Assembly (NCBI GenBank): GCA_947630725.1
Contig: CANRIS010000003.1
Location: 124,001 to 188,000, forward strand
Source of the DNA: an uncultured Clostridia bacterium
Lineage (GTDB): Bacteria; Bacillota; Clostridia; Lachnospirales; CAG-274
Direction of reading: 5' to 3'
DNA length: 64,000 nucleotides
Shown: piece after piece, positions 7,774-16,927 of the stretch
Layout: every line of letters begins with the position of its first letter
Position numbering within the stretch: position 1 is the first letter of the stretch
Position numbers and translations under genes: made by a program
Notes under the pieces: model-generated
Databases searched by the model: none
The model's input: only the letters and a program-made list of their open reading frames with translations
What the model was told of the DNA's origin: nothing

Positions 7774-9924
7774 CAGTACGCTTTTGAGGGACTCAACGAC
7801 AGCCTTGGCAACGTCCTCCTTAAAGCTGTCGGTTTTTAGCTTTGCCGCCTCGGCAGGGTTTGTCACAAAGCATACCTCTATAAGGGATGCGGGATTCCGG
7901 GACTCTCTCAGAACCTGATAATTTGCTGTCTTTACTCCTCTGCCGTTTGTTCCGAGACGTTTTAACATATTGTCGTATATTGTCTTTGCAAGCACCGAGC
8001 TTTTAAGACCGTCCTCGTTTGTGTTTTCGTTCAGCCAATATACCTCAACGCCGTTTGCATCGGGGTTGTTTGCCCCTGCGGAATTTATATGCACCGAAAC
8101 GAAGGGGCAGTCGATTTTGTTTCCGAAAGCGGCTCTTTCGGCAAGAGACGGCTTAAAATCGGTCAGTCTTGTATAGTATGCCTTGATAGTGCCGTCCTTA
8201 TCAAGCAGGTCTTTTATTTTAAGCACTATGTCGAGGGTGGCCTCTTTTTCGACTATGCCGTTGGCGGACGTACCTACATCACTGCCTCCGTGTCCTGCGT
8301 CAATGACGACAACCTTGTCGTATTTTTTGTGCAGATCCACACAGCTTATATATATGTTGTCCGAGTCCTCCGTTATATCAAAAGCGGAGATCATTTTTTC
8401 GTCAAAAACAAGGGTTGTCTTTCCGTTTTTGACGCTTATGTTTACCGAATTGAGCCTTTCGGAACTTTCAAACACCATATCGCCCGTGCCGTAGGTGGCC
8501 GAAAAATCTCCCGGCAGAGTTATGGTATATTTCAGATTGTTATAGTCGTCCTCCTCGGCAACGGAGCTTAAGCTGAAGCTCTGTCCGCTCTTTTTGGCAA
8601 GGGTAAGGGTGTCGCTGTCTGCGTTCATATTCTGATAGGAGGTCTTGTATATGGTTATGGAGGTGCTGTTTTCGCCATATGTCGTTTTGTATGCAGCCGT
8701 ATCCTTAAGTGTAAAGGTTATTATAGTGTCGCTGCCCGACTGCTTTATTTCGGCGCTGTCCACAAACCGACTGTTTCTTTTAAGCACCTGAGCCACGCAG
8801 TCCAGCTTGGTTGAGCCGAACGTCATTATTATAGATGTCTTTGTGGTCTTTACATCGGGCTTTGTGAGGTCGTGGCCGCTCACGGTAAAAATATCCTCGG
8901 CTATGTCGCTCACAAGCTTATAGTCGTTTATTTCAGAGCTTGGGTAGTATATGTATACGGTTTTTCTGTCGGCTGTCATTTTAACGGTAAAGTCGGATCT
9001 TGTAATATCCATGGCGACTCTCGTTATGTTCACTCCGTTTTCCGTCCTGTGAGCCATTCTCACTTCGGTTATGCCCGTGACGTAGCTTTGCATTTTGACC
9101 TTTCCCATACCCGTATTTGCGCCGTAAAAATCGAGATAATATCTGTCTCCCGACACTGTGGAGGTCTTTATTCTGCTTATCTCGTCATCGGCTGTTATTT
9201 TAAGGTAAGAATAGTCTTCTCCCGCCGAAATATCCACAATATTGCAGTCAAAGTGGTTTGCATCGCTAAGCTCAAAAAGCTCCTTCGGCAGACCGTTTTT
9301 ATCTATGCCCATAGAAATGACATTATATTCATCCGAGGGAGTAGGACTTGCAGGCGCAGCGGCAGTTTCGGGCGCAGGCTCGGCAGCGCTGTCTGTGGTA
9401 GCCTCGCTTGTCTGTGTATCGCTGCTTTGGGGCGTACTGCCATCCGAATCTATATATATGGTTCTCGTGGGATTCTCCCATACCACGTCATAGCCCAATG
9501 TCTCCGAAACAAATCTCACGGGGATCATGGTCTTTGAATTTATCAGCTTTGCGGGTATGGACATATCCGCCTCCTTGTTGTTATAAAAAGCCGTTGTGGA
9601 GTTTATTTTGAGGACAAGAAAATCGCTGCCCCTGGATACATATACCTCCTCCCTGTCGGGGTTCCAGCTAACTACTGCGCCTGTTTTTTCAAAAACCTCT
9701 CTCGCAGGCACAAGGCTCCAACTGTCAAGTATAATGGGAGGCATAGACAGATTTTCGAGCTTTTCTCCGTCTACGTTCAGAAAAACCTCCTCGGCGATAT
9801 AGCTGTGACCCTTGCCGTCATAGGTGAGATTGAGATTTATATATCTGTTTGCTCCGTATACGACAGTACCGAACGACATAACAAAAAGCAAAAACAACAC
9901 GGCTGCAATAAATTTATTCTTCAT
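7771..9924 (-). CDS. Exported N-acetylmuramoyl-L-alanine amidase with stalk and AMIN-like domains
   Basis: Secreted peptidoglycan hydrolase of 717 residues that cleaves the amide bond between MurNAc and the stem peptide. It has an N-terminal signal peptide (residues about 1-25). A copper-amine-oxidase-N-like stalk domain follows (about 28-155) with repeated SxxPAREV/MIPVRFVSETLG segments, then a Thr/Ala/Pro-rich linker and an AMIN-like beta region (about 215-330). The Amidase_3 catalytic domain (about 538-717) carries zinc ligands in DAGHGG, a glutamate in VEKEAT, SVHINS and the catalytic IEVCF near the end. GGAG precedes the ATG. The stalk resembles those of the deacetylase at 20260 and the GH18 protein at 37906, suggesting shared anchoring or binding. 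Confidence 0.9.
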   Translation of the reverse strand: MKNKFIAAVLFLLFVMSFGTVVYGANRYINLNLTYDGKGHSYIAEEVFLNVDGEKLENLSMPPIILDSWSLVPAREVFEKTGAVVSWNPDREEVYVSRGSDFLVLKINSTTAFYNNKEADMSIPAKLINSKTMIPVRFVSETLGYDVVWENPTRTIYIDSDGSTPQSSDTQTSEATTDSAAEPAPETAAAPASPTPSDEYNVISMGIDKNGLPKELFELSDANHFDCNIVDISAGEDYSYLKITADDEISRIKTSTVSGDRYYLDFYGANTGMGKVKMQSYVTGITEVRMAHRTENGVNITRVAMDITRSDFTVKMTADRKTVYIYYPSSEINDYKLVSDIAEDIFTVSGHDLTKPDVKTTKTSIIMTFGSTKLDCVAQVLKRNSRFVDSAEIKQSGSDTIITFTLKDTAAYKTTYGENSTSITIYKTSYQNMNADSDTLTLAKKSGQSFSLSSVAEEDDYNNLKYTITLPGDFSATYGTGDMVFESSERLNSVNISVKNGKTTLVFDEKMISAFDITEDSDNIYISCVDLHKKYDKVVVIDAGHGGSDVGTSANGIVEKEATLDIVLKIKDLLDKDGTIKAYYTRLTDFKPSLAERAAFGNKIDCPFVSVHINSAGANNPDANGVEVYWLNENTNEDGLKSSVLAKTIYDNMLKRLGTNGRGVKTANYQVLRESRNPASLIEVCFVTNPAEAAKLKTDSFKEDVAKAVVESLKSVL

Positions 9925-9971
9925 TATAATTATCTCCTATACTCTTCAGATATTATGCGCATTTTCTACAT

Positions 9972-10000
9972 TTTATATTATAACAAATTTATTTTGTCAA
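9972..10000 (-). promoter_or_regulatory. Sigma-A promoter of the amidase gene
   Basis: Minus-strand TTGACA, 17 bases, TATAAA, located about 48-76 bases upstream of the amidase ATG. The remaining 10001-10108 stretch is AT-rich with no recognisable gene. Confidence 0.75.
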
Positions 10001-10108
10001 ATCTCGAAAAATAACAATATTTAATATAAATGTAATAATACTGAAATATTAAGGCAATACCGCATAATACGATAAGCTTAAGTCTGTCCCAATTATTTGC
10101 CTTAACAT

Positions 10109-10136
10109 AAAAAACCGCCCGTAGTGTACAGGCGGA
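10109..10136 (-). terminator. Terminator of the recN-lipoprotein operon
   Basis: CCGCC and GGCGG enclose a short loop and are followed by TTTTTTAT on the minus strand, 33 bases after the lipoprotein stop. Confidence 0.8.
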
Positions 10137-10168
10137 ATTTTTCGATTTTCGTTTTGATTTTATTGCTG

Positions 10169-11089
10169 TTATTGATACGAATACTGCATTGCTCCCTGTT
10201 GGTCGGTTTCCGTAATAGCCTCGGTATACTCATACTTATCTCTTTCTTCGGGATATGTGGGCTTCGTGTTGTTTATATCCGAATAGTCAACGGTGGTTCT
10301 GTACTTGAACGTAAAGGGGGTACTTCCCGCAACGACCTGTCCGTCATAATACATCATATAGCTCTCAACATAGCCGTCAGAGGTCACATAGGCTTCAAAA
10401 TCTGCCTCGTTAAAGCTCAGGTTTTTGTATGTGGTGCCTGTGTTTGAGATAATGGCCAATATCTGTTCATCGGGAGCCTCCGAGAGCTTTGAGAGGTCGA
10501 AGGAAAACTCCATCTTTTTGGCTCCGTCATTATAATTTGTGACGTTAACCTCGCTCACGGTGTATTCATAAAGCTTGAAGTTATATCCGTCAATCATATA
10601 CTTTACGTCCTGCCATGTGCTGTCCTGCTTGTATGAACCGTTGTCGGTATCATAATACAGCATATCGTCCGTATAAAAGCCGTAGACATTGTTTTCCTGA
10701 TCCGAATAAACATCGTTAAGCTCAAAGGCCGCATTGTACTCATCGCCCTTTTTTTCTTTTTCAATATGAGTATTGCTGACTATGTCAAAGGGGCTTTCGG
10801 TTTCCTCAAACATATCCATTTCCATTGTTTTGTCCTTTGTGAGACTGTCGGCTGTTTCGGTAAGGTTGTATGCAGTGAAAAAGTCATTGAAATATTCTAT
10901 GCCTGAGTCCTGCGAAACCTCTTTTCTTTTTTTTGCCTTTTTCTCTGTTTTTTTGGCTGTTTCGGCTGTTTCGGCTGTTTCGGAGCTATTGTTACGGCTC
11001 ACATCTTCCCCCTGCCCGCTTTCTGCGCAGCCTGCTGCCAAAAGCAGTACAAGCGACAATACCATTGTACGGAATAAAAGCTTTTTCAT
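10169..11089 (-). CDS. Exported lipoprotein of unknown function
   Basis: A 306-residue lipoprotein: MKKLLFRTM, a hydrophobic core and a lipobox ending LAAGC, so it should be lipidated and held on the outer face of the membrane. A Ser/Thr/Ala/Lys-rich linker (AETAETA, KKTEKKAKK) precedes a beta-rich domain with many Tyr/Asp pairs, reminiscent of LolA/LppX-like lipoproteins, but I cannot assign a family. A longer in-frame ORF begins upstream at 11146 inside recN. The start at 11089 is chosen because it gives a perfect signal peptide and has AAGGAG upstream. It follows recN directly, where spoIVB often lies in relatives. Confidence 0.8.
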   Translation of the reverse strand: MKKLLFRTMVLSLVLLLAAGCAESGQGEDVSRNNSSETAETAETAKKTEKKAKKRKEVSQDSGIEYFNDFFTAYNLTETADSLTKDKTMEMDMFEETESPFDIVSNTHIEKEKKGDEYNAAFELNDVYSDQENNVYGFYTDDMLYYDTDNGSYKQDSTWQDVKYMIDGYNFKLYEYTVSEVNVTNYNDGAKKMEFSFDLSKLSEAPDEQILAIISNTGTTYKNLSFNEADFEAYVTSDGYVESYMMYYDGQVVAGSTPFTFKYRTTVDYSDINNTKPTYPEERDKYEYTEAITETDQQGAMQYSYQ

Positions 11090-11093
11090 TTTT

Positions 11094-12779
11094 TTACATC
11101 TCCTTTTTGGCTCTGCTGCCTCTGCGCAGCTCCCTTGCGGCATCAAGAGTGAGCGAGGTTATTTCGGCTCCTCCGTTAAGCCTTGCTATTTCATTTATTA
11201 TGCTTTCCTCATCAAGCCTTGTTACGGTGGTTCTTGCAGAATCTGCGTCCGAGGTTTTTTCTATGCAGAAGTTTGCGTCTCCTGCGGCGCATATCTGGGA
11301 CAAATGAGTAATGCACAATATCTGTCTTTTTTCTCCCAGCGCAGACAGCTTTTCGGCAACCTTCTGAGCCGTTCTTCCGCTGATGCCCGTGTCTATCTCG
11401 TCAAAAATAAACGTCTCCATATCGTCCGTTTCGGACAGCACCGACTTTATAGAGAGCATTACCCTGCTGATTTCTCCTCCCGATGCGATTTTTGCAAGGG
11501 GCTTTGGCTCCTCTCCGGGGTTCGTGCTTATAAAAAATTCAACATCGTCCATTCCCAGCTTGTCAAAGGTTTTTCTTCTGCTTATATTTATTTTGAAAAC
11601 TGCGTTTTCCATACCCAGTGTTCTGAGATTTTTTTCGGTTTCTTTTTCTATAAAATCGGCATATTTACGCCTTATTTCCGAAATCTTTATACAGCTTTTG
11701 AGTATTTCTCTCTTTTGCGCTTTGATGCTTTCTTTAAGTCTTGCGGCTCTTTCTTCTCCCTCCGAAATTTCGGCGTAGCGTTCTTCGGCCTCTTTCAGAA
11801 ATTTCAGAGCCTCCTCTTCGCTTCCGCCGTATTTTGAGGTGACAAGCTTTATTACGTCAAGGCGGTTTTCTGCCTGCGCAAGCTTTTGTCCGCCGCCCTC
11901 CGTTCTGTCGGCAATATCCCTTATGCTCTCCGTAACGGCGCCAAGCCTGTCGCTTATTTCAGAAAGCTCCCTTATGCACTCTCCCACCGAGGGGTCGAGC
12001 CTTTCGAGACTTATAAGCATATTGAGGGCTTCGCCCGTTTTTTCCACAGCAGACCCCTCTCCTCTGTAGAGGAGGTTTGCCGCTCCCATAGAAAGCTCTC
12101 TTATCCTTTCGGCGTTGTATAGTATGTCTCTTTCTTCTTTAAGGGCTTTTTCTTCGCCGATCTTAAGGTTAGCTCCCTTTATTTCGTTTATGCGAAATTC
12201 CAGAATTTCGAGAGCCGAGTCTCTGTCCTTAAAGCTGCCGTCAAGAGCCTTAAGCTCCCTCATTTCTTCTCTGTAGAGAGCATATTTTTTGGCATTTTCG
12301 TCAAGAGCCTGCTTAAGCTCCTCGCCGCAAAAGCCGTCAAGCAGCTCCATATGTCTGTTTTTGTCAAGGAGGCTCAGATTCTGATGCTGGCCGTATATGT
12401 CTATGAGAAATGCGGCTATATCCTTAAGCAGCGACATAGAGGCAGGTCTGCCGTTTATTCTGCACACGTTTCTGCCGTTTGTGCCAAGGCTTCTTGTCAG
12501 AAGAAGTTCTCCTCCCTCGTCAAGCTCCACACCCGTATTCCTTATGGCCTCTATGTTTTTTTCGTTTTCGATGTATATGAGGGCGCTGACAAATGCCTCG
12601 TCAGCCCCTCTGCGTATAATATCCCTGGACGACCTCTGTCCGAGGACAAAATTTATAGAATCTATGAGTATGGATTTTCCTGCGCCTGTTTCGCCGCTTA
12701 ATATGTTCAGCCCTCTGTCAAAGCTGACCCTCGTTTCTTCTATAACCGCTATATTTTTTATATAAATTTCGGAAATCAT
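11094..12779 (-). CDS. recN: DNA repair protein RecN
   Basis: SMC-like ATPase that acts early in recombinational repair of double-strand breaks, 561 residues. The Walker A motif GETGAGKS lies at about residues 29-36. A long coiled-coil-rich centre runs about 155-380, followed by the signature region ASGGEISRVMLSIK and Walker B FDEIDTGISG near residue 455. The ATG at 12779 is preceded by AGAGGAAG; the extra eleven upstream residues of the open frame lack the family pattern. It is the penultimate gene of the asp23-nusB-xseAB-ispA-dxs-tlyA-nadK-argR string, its usual position in Firmicutes. Confidence 0.96.
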   Translation of the reverse strand: MISEIYIKNIAVIEETRVSFDRGLNILSGETGAGKSILIDSINFVLGQRSSRDIIRRGADEAFVSALIYIENEKNIEAIRNTGVELDEGGELLLTRSLGTNGRNVCRINGRPASMSLLKDIAAFLIDIYGQHQNLSLLDKNRHMELLDGFCGEELKQALDENAKKYALYREEMRELKALDGSFKDRDSALEILEFRINEIKGANLKIGEEKALKEERDILYNAERIRELSMGAANLLYRGEGSAVEKTGEALNMLISLERLDPSVGECIRELSEISDRLGAVTESIRDIADRTEGGGQKLAQAENRLDVIKLVTSKYGGSEEEALKFLKEAEERYAEISEGEERAARLKESIKAQKREILKSCIKISEIRRKYADFIEKETEKNLRTLGMENAVFKINISRRKTFDKLGMDDVEFFISTNPGEEPKPLAKIASGGEISRVMLSIKSVLSETDDMETFIFDEIDTGISGRTAQKVAEKLSALGEKRQILCITHLSQICAAGDANFCIEKTSDADSARTTVTRLDEESIINEIARLNGGAEITSLTLDAARELRRGSRAKKEM

Positions 12780-12894
12780 ATATATTCTTCCTCTGTGGCA
12801 TTTTTGCGCCATAGGCGTTTTTTTGCTGTTATGTCTGCGTATTGTTTATGTATGCGGCGGCATTTTCGGTACAGCATGAACGACAAGCTCTCCC

Positions 12895-13338
12895 TTAAAG
12901 CTCAGGCTTCAGATCGTCCATAAGCCTTACCGCCGTTTCAAGATCCCTCACAACGCAGAGGATCGTGTCGTCTCCTGCGACAGTCCCCAGAATATCGGGA
13001 TTGCCTATTTTGTCGATACCTGCGCAGACTGCGTTAGCCATACCCGAAAGGGTCTTCACTATAACGATGTTGCCTGCATGATCCACAGACGTAACACCCT
13101 CTTTGAATATGCGGAGCGCTCCCCCGTGGGTGACCGTCTTGTCGTCCGCCGAAAGAGTATACTTCTGTCTGCCCCCGATCTGGTTTTTTATTATATTCAG
13201 ATCTCTTATGTCTCTGGATATAGTGGCCTGAGTAGCGTTAAAGCCCCTTTGTCTCACACGTTCGGTCAGCTCCTCCTGAGTTGAAATATCGTTGCTGCGT
13301 ATGATGTCAAGTATGGCTTCCTGTCTGAATTTTTTCAT
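12895..13338 (-). CDS. argR: Arginine repressor ArgR/AhrC
   Basis: Arginine-responsive hexameric regulator of arginine biosynthesis and catabolism, 147 residues. An N-terminal winged helix (about 1-70, with the TQEELTERVRQRGFNATQAT region) binds ARG boxes. The C-terminal oligomerisation/arginine domain includes GTVAGDDTILCV, with the Gly-Asp-Asp stretch that contacts arginine. It overlaps the end of nadK by 4 bases (ATGA), with GAGGTG upstream, showing translational coupling. A 115-base gap without an obvious terminator separates it from recN. Confidence 0.96.
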   Translation of the reverse strand: MKKFRQEAILDIIRSNDISTQEELTERVRQRGFNATQATISRDIRDLNIIKNQIGGRQKYTLSADDKTVTHGGALRIFKEGVTSVDHAGNIVIVKTLSGMANAVCAGIDKIGNPDILGTVAGDDTILCVVRDLETAVRLMDDLKPEL

Positions 13339-14177
13339 AATACACCTCTTTGCTCCACCATCTTTCGTCTCAAAATATCATAAAACCCCATCTCTGTCGT
13401 CCTTATGATATAGGTATGGTGCTGAGCCTTTCTTATTCTGATAACTTCTCCCGGAGCAATATCAGCGGTATATTCTCCGTCAATGAACACAGATCCCACG
13501 CCGCCCTCATCAGCGGCGGATATACTGACCTCATCGTCTCCGCTTATTACAAGAGGTCTTGCATAGAGATTGTGCGGACACACCTGCGTAATGGCTATAA
13601 GGGATGTGTCGGGCTTAAGCACGGGCCCTCCCGCAGAAAGATTGTAGGCTGTGGAGCCTGTGGGAGTGGCGATTATAACGCCGTCTCCTCTGTATGTGTC
13701 TATATATTGACCGTTTACACTTACCCTGAGACTTATCATATGAGCCGAATGCTTGTTTCGTATATATGCCTCATTAAGTCCGAGATAAAAGCCCTTGCCC
13801 GAATTTTCTATTCGCAGCATCATTCTCTCCTCAACGGCATAGTCTCCCCGAAGCACCTTGTCAACAGCGGATTTTCCGTCATTTTTTTCGGCTCCCGCAA
13901 GATAGCCGAGGTTTCCCAGATTTATGCCGAGTATGGGAATGTTATAATAAGCCGAGTGTCTTGCCACGCTCAGTATAGTGCCATCGCCTCCAAGCACCAC
14001 AAGAGCATCGGCACGGGCGTATATGTCGCCGTTTTCGGCTCCGTCCGCTCCGAGCCTGTCGGCCTGTCCGAAGGGCATAAGCACCTCAGCTCCCTTGACC
14101 TTAAGATGCTCGTATATATCCCTTGTGTAACTTAGCTCCTTATCTCTTTCCGGATTTGTAATAAGTCCTATTTTCAT
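13335..14177 (-). CDS. nadK: NAD kinase
   Basis: Phosphorylates NAD+ to NADP+ in the cytoplasm, 280 residues. The GGDGTILS motif lies at about residues 62-69, followed by NLGNLGYLAG. TPTGSTAYNLSAGGP, the family's catalytic and NAD-binding signature, is near residue 170. Its length is normal. Position between tlyA and argR, with a 4-base overlap to argR, agrees with its usual place in clostridial genomes. Confidence 0.96.
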   Translation of the reverse strand: MKIGLITNPERDKELSYTRDIYEHLKVKGAEVLMPFGQADRLGADGAENGDIYARADALVVLGGDGTILSVARHSAYYNIPILGINLGNLGYLAGAEKNDGKSAVDKVLRGDYAVEERMMLRIENSGKGFYLGLNEAYIRNKHSAHMISLRVSVNGQYIDTYRGDGVIIATPTGSTAYNLSAGGPVLKPDTSLIAITQVCPHNLYARPLVISGDDEVSISAADEGGVGSVFIDGEYTADIAPGEVIRIRKAQHHTYIIRTTEMGFYDILRRKMVEQRGVL

Positions 14178-14241
14178 ATCGGTTTTTTCCTTATATAATA
14201 TAGGGCGCAGCCTGTACCGTTTCGAAGGTCTTTCGGCACTG

Positions 14242-15042
14242 TCACAGGCGCAAATGGGCGCTTTTCACAACGGCGTCAATGTCCGATGCGGTTATACTGC
14301 TATCCTTCGGCTCAGGCGATGCGTGCAGCAGATATTCAATGTTTCCGTCTCCTCCCTTTATGGGAGAATAAATAAGTCCCGATGCATAAAGACCCGTTTT
14401 TTCAAGATCGAGAATAATATCTCCTATGACCCTTTTGTGTATTTTAGGATCCCTGCATATGCCCTTTTTGTTCAGATTTTCTCTGCCTGCCTCAAACTGG
14501 GGCTTTATTAGAAAAATGCACTCCCCCACAGGCGAAATGAGGCTTTTTGCCTTTTCGGTTATTTTTCTGAGGGATACGAAGGATACATCGGCGACAGCTA
14601 TATCGGGAGTTTCATCGAGGCGGTCAACATCCAGAATATTTGTTCTCTCCATAGATACAACTCTGCTGTCGTTTCTGAGCCTTTCGTCAAGCTGCATTGT
14701 TCCCACATCGACAGCGTAAACAAGCCTTGCGCCCTTTTTAAGCATAAAGTGGGTAAATCCCCCTGTCGATGCTCCTATATCAAGGCATACCTTATCCTCA
14801 AACACCGTGCCGAAAGCGGCTGCGGCGGCTTCAAGCTTAAGGCCTCCGCGGCTTACATAGGGCAGTATCATACTCCTGTCGATCGTTATGTCACGGTCGT
14901 TTTCTTCGTCTATGACGGTGCCGGGCTTTCTGATGAGCCTTCCTCCGCATATGACTCCGCCCTCCTTTATAAGCCTTGCTGCCTCGCTTCGGGATATGCC
15001 GAGTGTTTCCTTAACAAAAATATCGAGTCTTTTTTCAGCCAT
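14242..15042 (-). CDS. tlyA: TlyA-family rRNA 2'-O-methyltransferase
   Basis: RNA methyltransferase of the TlyA/YqxC family that modifies ribosomal RNA using S-adenosylmethionine; the haemolysin name given to some relatives is historical. The 266-residue protein has an N-terminal S4 RNA-binding domain (about 2-62: RLDIFVKETLG, then RSEAARLIKEGGV). An FtsJ-like Rossmann methyltransferase domain follows with VCLDIGASTGGFTHFML as the SAM site and a late KPQFEAGR motif. It overlaps the end of dxs by 8 bases, consistent with one transcript. Confidence 0.94.
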   Translation of the reverse strand: MAEKRLDIFVKETLGISRSEAARLIKEGGVICGGRLIRKPGTVIDEENDRDITIDRSMILPYVSRGGLKLEAAAAAFGTVFEDKVCLDIGASTGGFTHFMLKKGARLVYAVDVGTMQLDERLRNDSRVVSMERTNILDVDRLDETPDIAVADVSFVSLRKITEKAKSLISPVGECIFLIKPQFEAGRENLNKKGICRDPKIHKRVIGDIILDLEKTGLYASGLIYSPIKGGDGNIEYLLHASPEPKDSSITASDIDAVVKSAHLRL

Positions 15043-16903
15043 CTGAGAGAACGTCCTTTATTGTTTCGTATATGCCCTTGTCGTCCACGCCGTACTTTTC
15101 AAAAAGCTCTCTTCTTGAGCCTGCCTCTATAAACTTCTGCGGAAAACCGATGTTTACTGTCTTTTTGCCGAAGATTCTCTTTGCCGACAGACTGCACGTC
15201 AGCTTTTCGCCGTAGCCGCCCGACAGAATATTGTCCTCAACGGTAAAAATATATTCGTAGCTCTTAAGCTCCTCCAAAAATTCATCCGCAATAGGCGATG
15301 CAAAGCGTCCGTTATAGATAGCAGGCGTAAAGCCCTCCTTTATAAGCCGTCTGTAGGCTTCAAGCACATCCTTCATCACCGCTCCAAAGGATATAATAGC
15401 GGCTCTTTTGCCCTCATAGACCTTTTGGGGCATTCCCATAGCTATCGGCTGGCTGCTGCCTCCCAGAACATTGTCGGCGGCTCCCTTGGGATACCTTATG
15501 GCAAAGGGGCCGCTGCCCTTGACAGCAAAATCGAGCATATCCGAAAGCTCCTTTTTACAGCATGGCGCCATAACCGTCATATTGGGCATATGGCTCAGAA
15601 ACGACAGATCGAATATGCCCTGATGGGTCTCTCCGTCCTCGCCGACTATGCCCGCCCTGTCTATGGCAAATATGACATGGAGATTCTGAAGGCAGACATC
15701 GTGAAGCAGTTGGTCGTAGCTTCTCTGCAAAAATGTTGAATACACGGCAAAAACAGGTATATATCCTCCTGCAGCCAGTCCTGCCGCAAACGTAACGGCG
15801 TGTTCCTCTGCTATGCCTACGTCAAAGGTTCTCTCGGGATAAAATCTTTTAAAGCTGCCTACACCCGTTGAATCGGGCATAGCCGCAGTTATGGCGCAGA
15901 TGTTTTTCTTTGTGGCTCCGAGACGTATAAGCGTCTTTGAAAAAACATCTCCGTATGTCTCATCGGTCTTTTTGTCAATAAGCTCGCCGCTCTGTACGTC
16001 AAACCTGCCTACGCCGTGAAACTTGTCGGGATGACCCTCGGCAGGAGCATAGCCCTTTCCCTTTTTTGTGACTATATGAAGCAGCACGGGCTTGTTGAGG
16101 TTTTTGACCTTGTTGAGAGTCCGTATAAGCTCCTTTATGTTGTTTCCGTCAATGGGGCCCACATACATTATACCCAGCCCCTCGAAAAACTCGCCGTACA
16201 CGAGGGTTTTTTTAAGTCCCTTTTTTGATGCGCTTATAAAGCTGCTGGCAGCCTCTCCCACTACGGGTACCTTGCTGAGGGCTGATTTTACGTCTGTTTT
16301 TGCTTCGTTGTAAGCCTTTGATGTCCTCAGATTTGTGAGATATGTGCTGACTGCGCCTACATTTCGGGATATTGACATACCGTTGTCATTGAGTATTATA
16401 AGCAGCTTTGTTTTCATTCTTCCTGCGTTGTTGAGAGCCTCATACACCATACCGCCCGTAAAGGAGCCGTCCCCTATCACCGAGACCACATTGTAGTTGG
16501 CGTGGTTTAAGTCCCTTGCGGCAGCCATTCCCACCGCTGCGGAAATAGATGTGGAAGAATGTCCCGTACAGAATGTATCGTACTTGCTTTCGACAGGCTT
16601 TGGAAAACCGCTCAGTCCCCCAAGCTGTCTGAGAGAATCGAATCTTTCTCTTCTGCCTGTAAGTATTTTGTGTATATATGCCTGATGACCTACGTCCCAG
16701 ACGATTTTGTCAAAGGGAGTGTTAAGACAATAGTGGAGAGCTATCGTCAGTTCTACCACTCCGAGATTTGACGCAAGATGACCTCCCGTCTTTGACACGC
16801 TTTCAACGAGAAAACTCCTTATTTCCTCCGCAAGCAAAGGCAGGTTTTTTATATCAAGCTTCCTGAGATCCTCAGGAGAATTGATTTTTGACAAATATTT
16901 CAT
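15035..16903 (-). CDS. dxs: 1-deoxy-D-xylulose-5-phosphate synthase
   Basis: First enzyme of the MEP isoprenoid pathway: condenses pyruvate and glyceraldehyde 3-phosphate with thiamine diphosphate. The 622-residue protein has the ThDP-binding GDGSFTGGMVYEALNNAG (about 147-164) and the pyrimidine-domain motif DRAGIVGEDGETHQG near residue 420. The ATG at 16903 starts the conserved MKYLSKINSP; an upstream in-frame TTG is less likely. It lies between ispA and tlyA, so precursor synthesis and prenyl chain elongation are genetically linked here. Confidence 0.96.
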   Translation of the reverse strand: MKYLSKINSPEDLRKLDIKNLPLLAEEIRSFLVESVSKTGGHLASNLGVVELTIALHYCLNTPFDKIVWDVGHQAYIHKILTGRRERFDSLRQLGGLSGFPKPVESKYDTFCTGHSSTSISAAVGMAAARDLNHANYNVVSVIGDGSFTGGMVYEALNNAGRMKTKLLIILNDNGMSISRNVGAVSTYLTNLRTSKAYNEAKTDVKSALSKVPVVGEAASSFISASKKGLKKTLVYGEFFEGLGIMYVGPIDGNNIKELIRTLNKVKNLNKPVLLHIVTKKGKGYAPAEGHPDKFHGVGRFDVQSGELIDKKTDETYGDVFSKTLIRLGATKKNICAITAAMPDSTGVGSFKRFYPERTFDVGIAEEHAVTFAAGLAAGGYIPVFAVYSTFLQRSYDQLLHDVCLQNLHVIFAIDRAGIVGEDGETHQGIFDLSFLSHMPNMTVMAPCCKKELSDMLDFAVKGSGPFAIRYPKGAADNVLGGSSQPIAMGMPQKVYEGKRAAIISFGAVMKDVLEAYRRLIKEGFTPAIYNGRFASPIADEFLEELKSYEYIFTVEDNILSGGYGEKLTCSLSAKRIFGKKTVNIGFPQKFIEAGSRRELFEKYGVDDKGIYETIKDVLSDG

Positions 16904-16927
16904 ATTATTTCCCCGATTCAATATGTC

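Noticed and set aside
9001..10168. Plus-strand open frames inside and behind the amidase gene as real genes
   Set aside because: They have no ribosome sites or recognisable motifs and lie opposite a well-supported gene.
10169..11146. Longer start for the lipoprotein at 11146
   Set aside because: It would overlap recN by over 50 bases and bury the signal peptide; the internal ATG has a ribosome site and a perfect lipobox.
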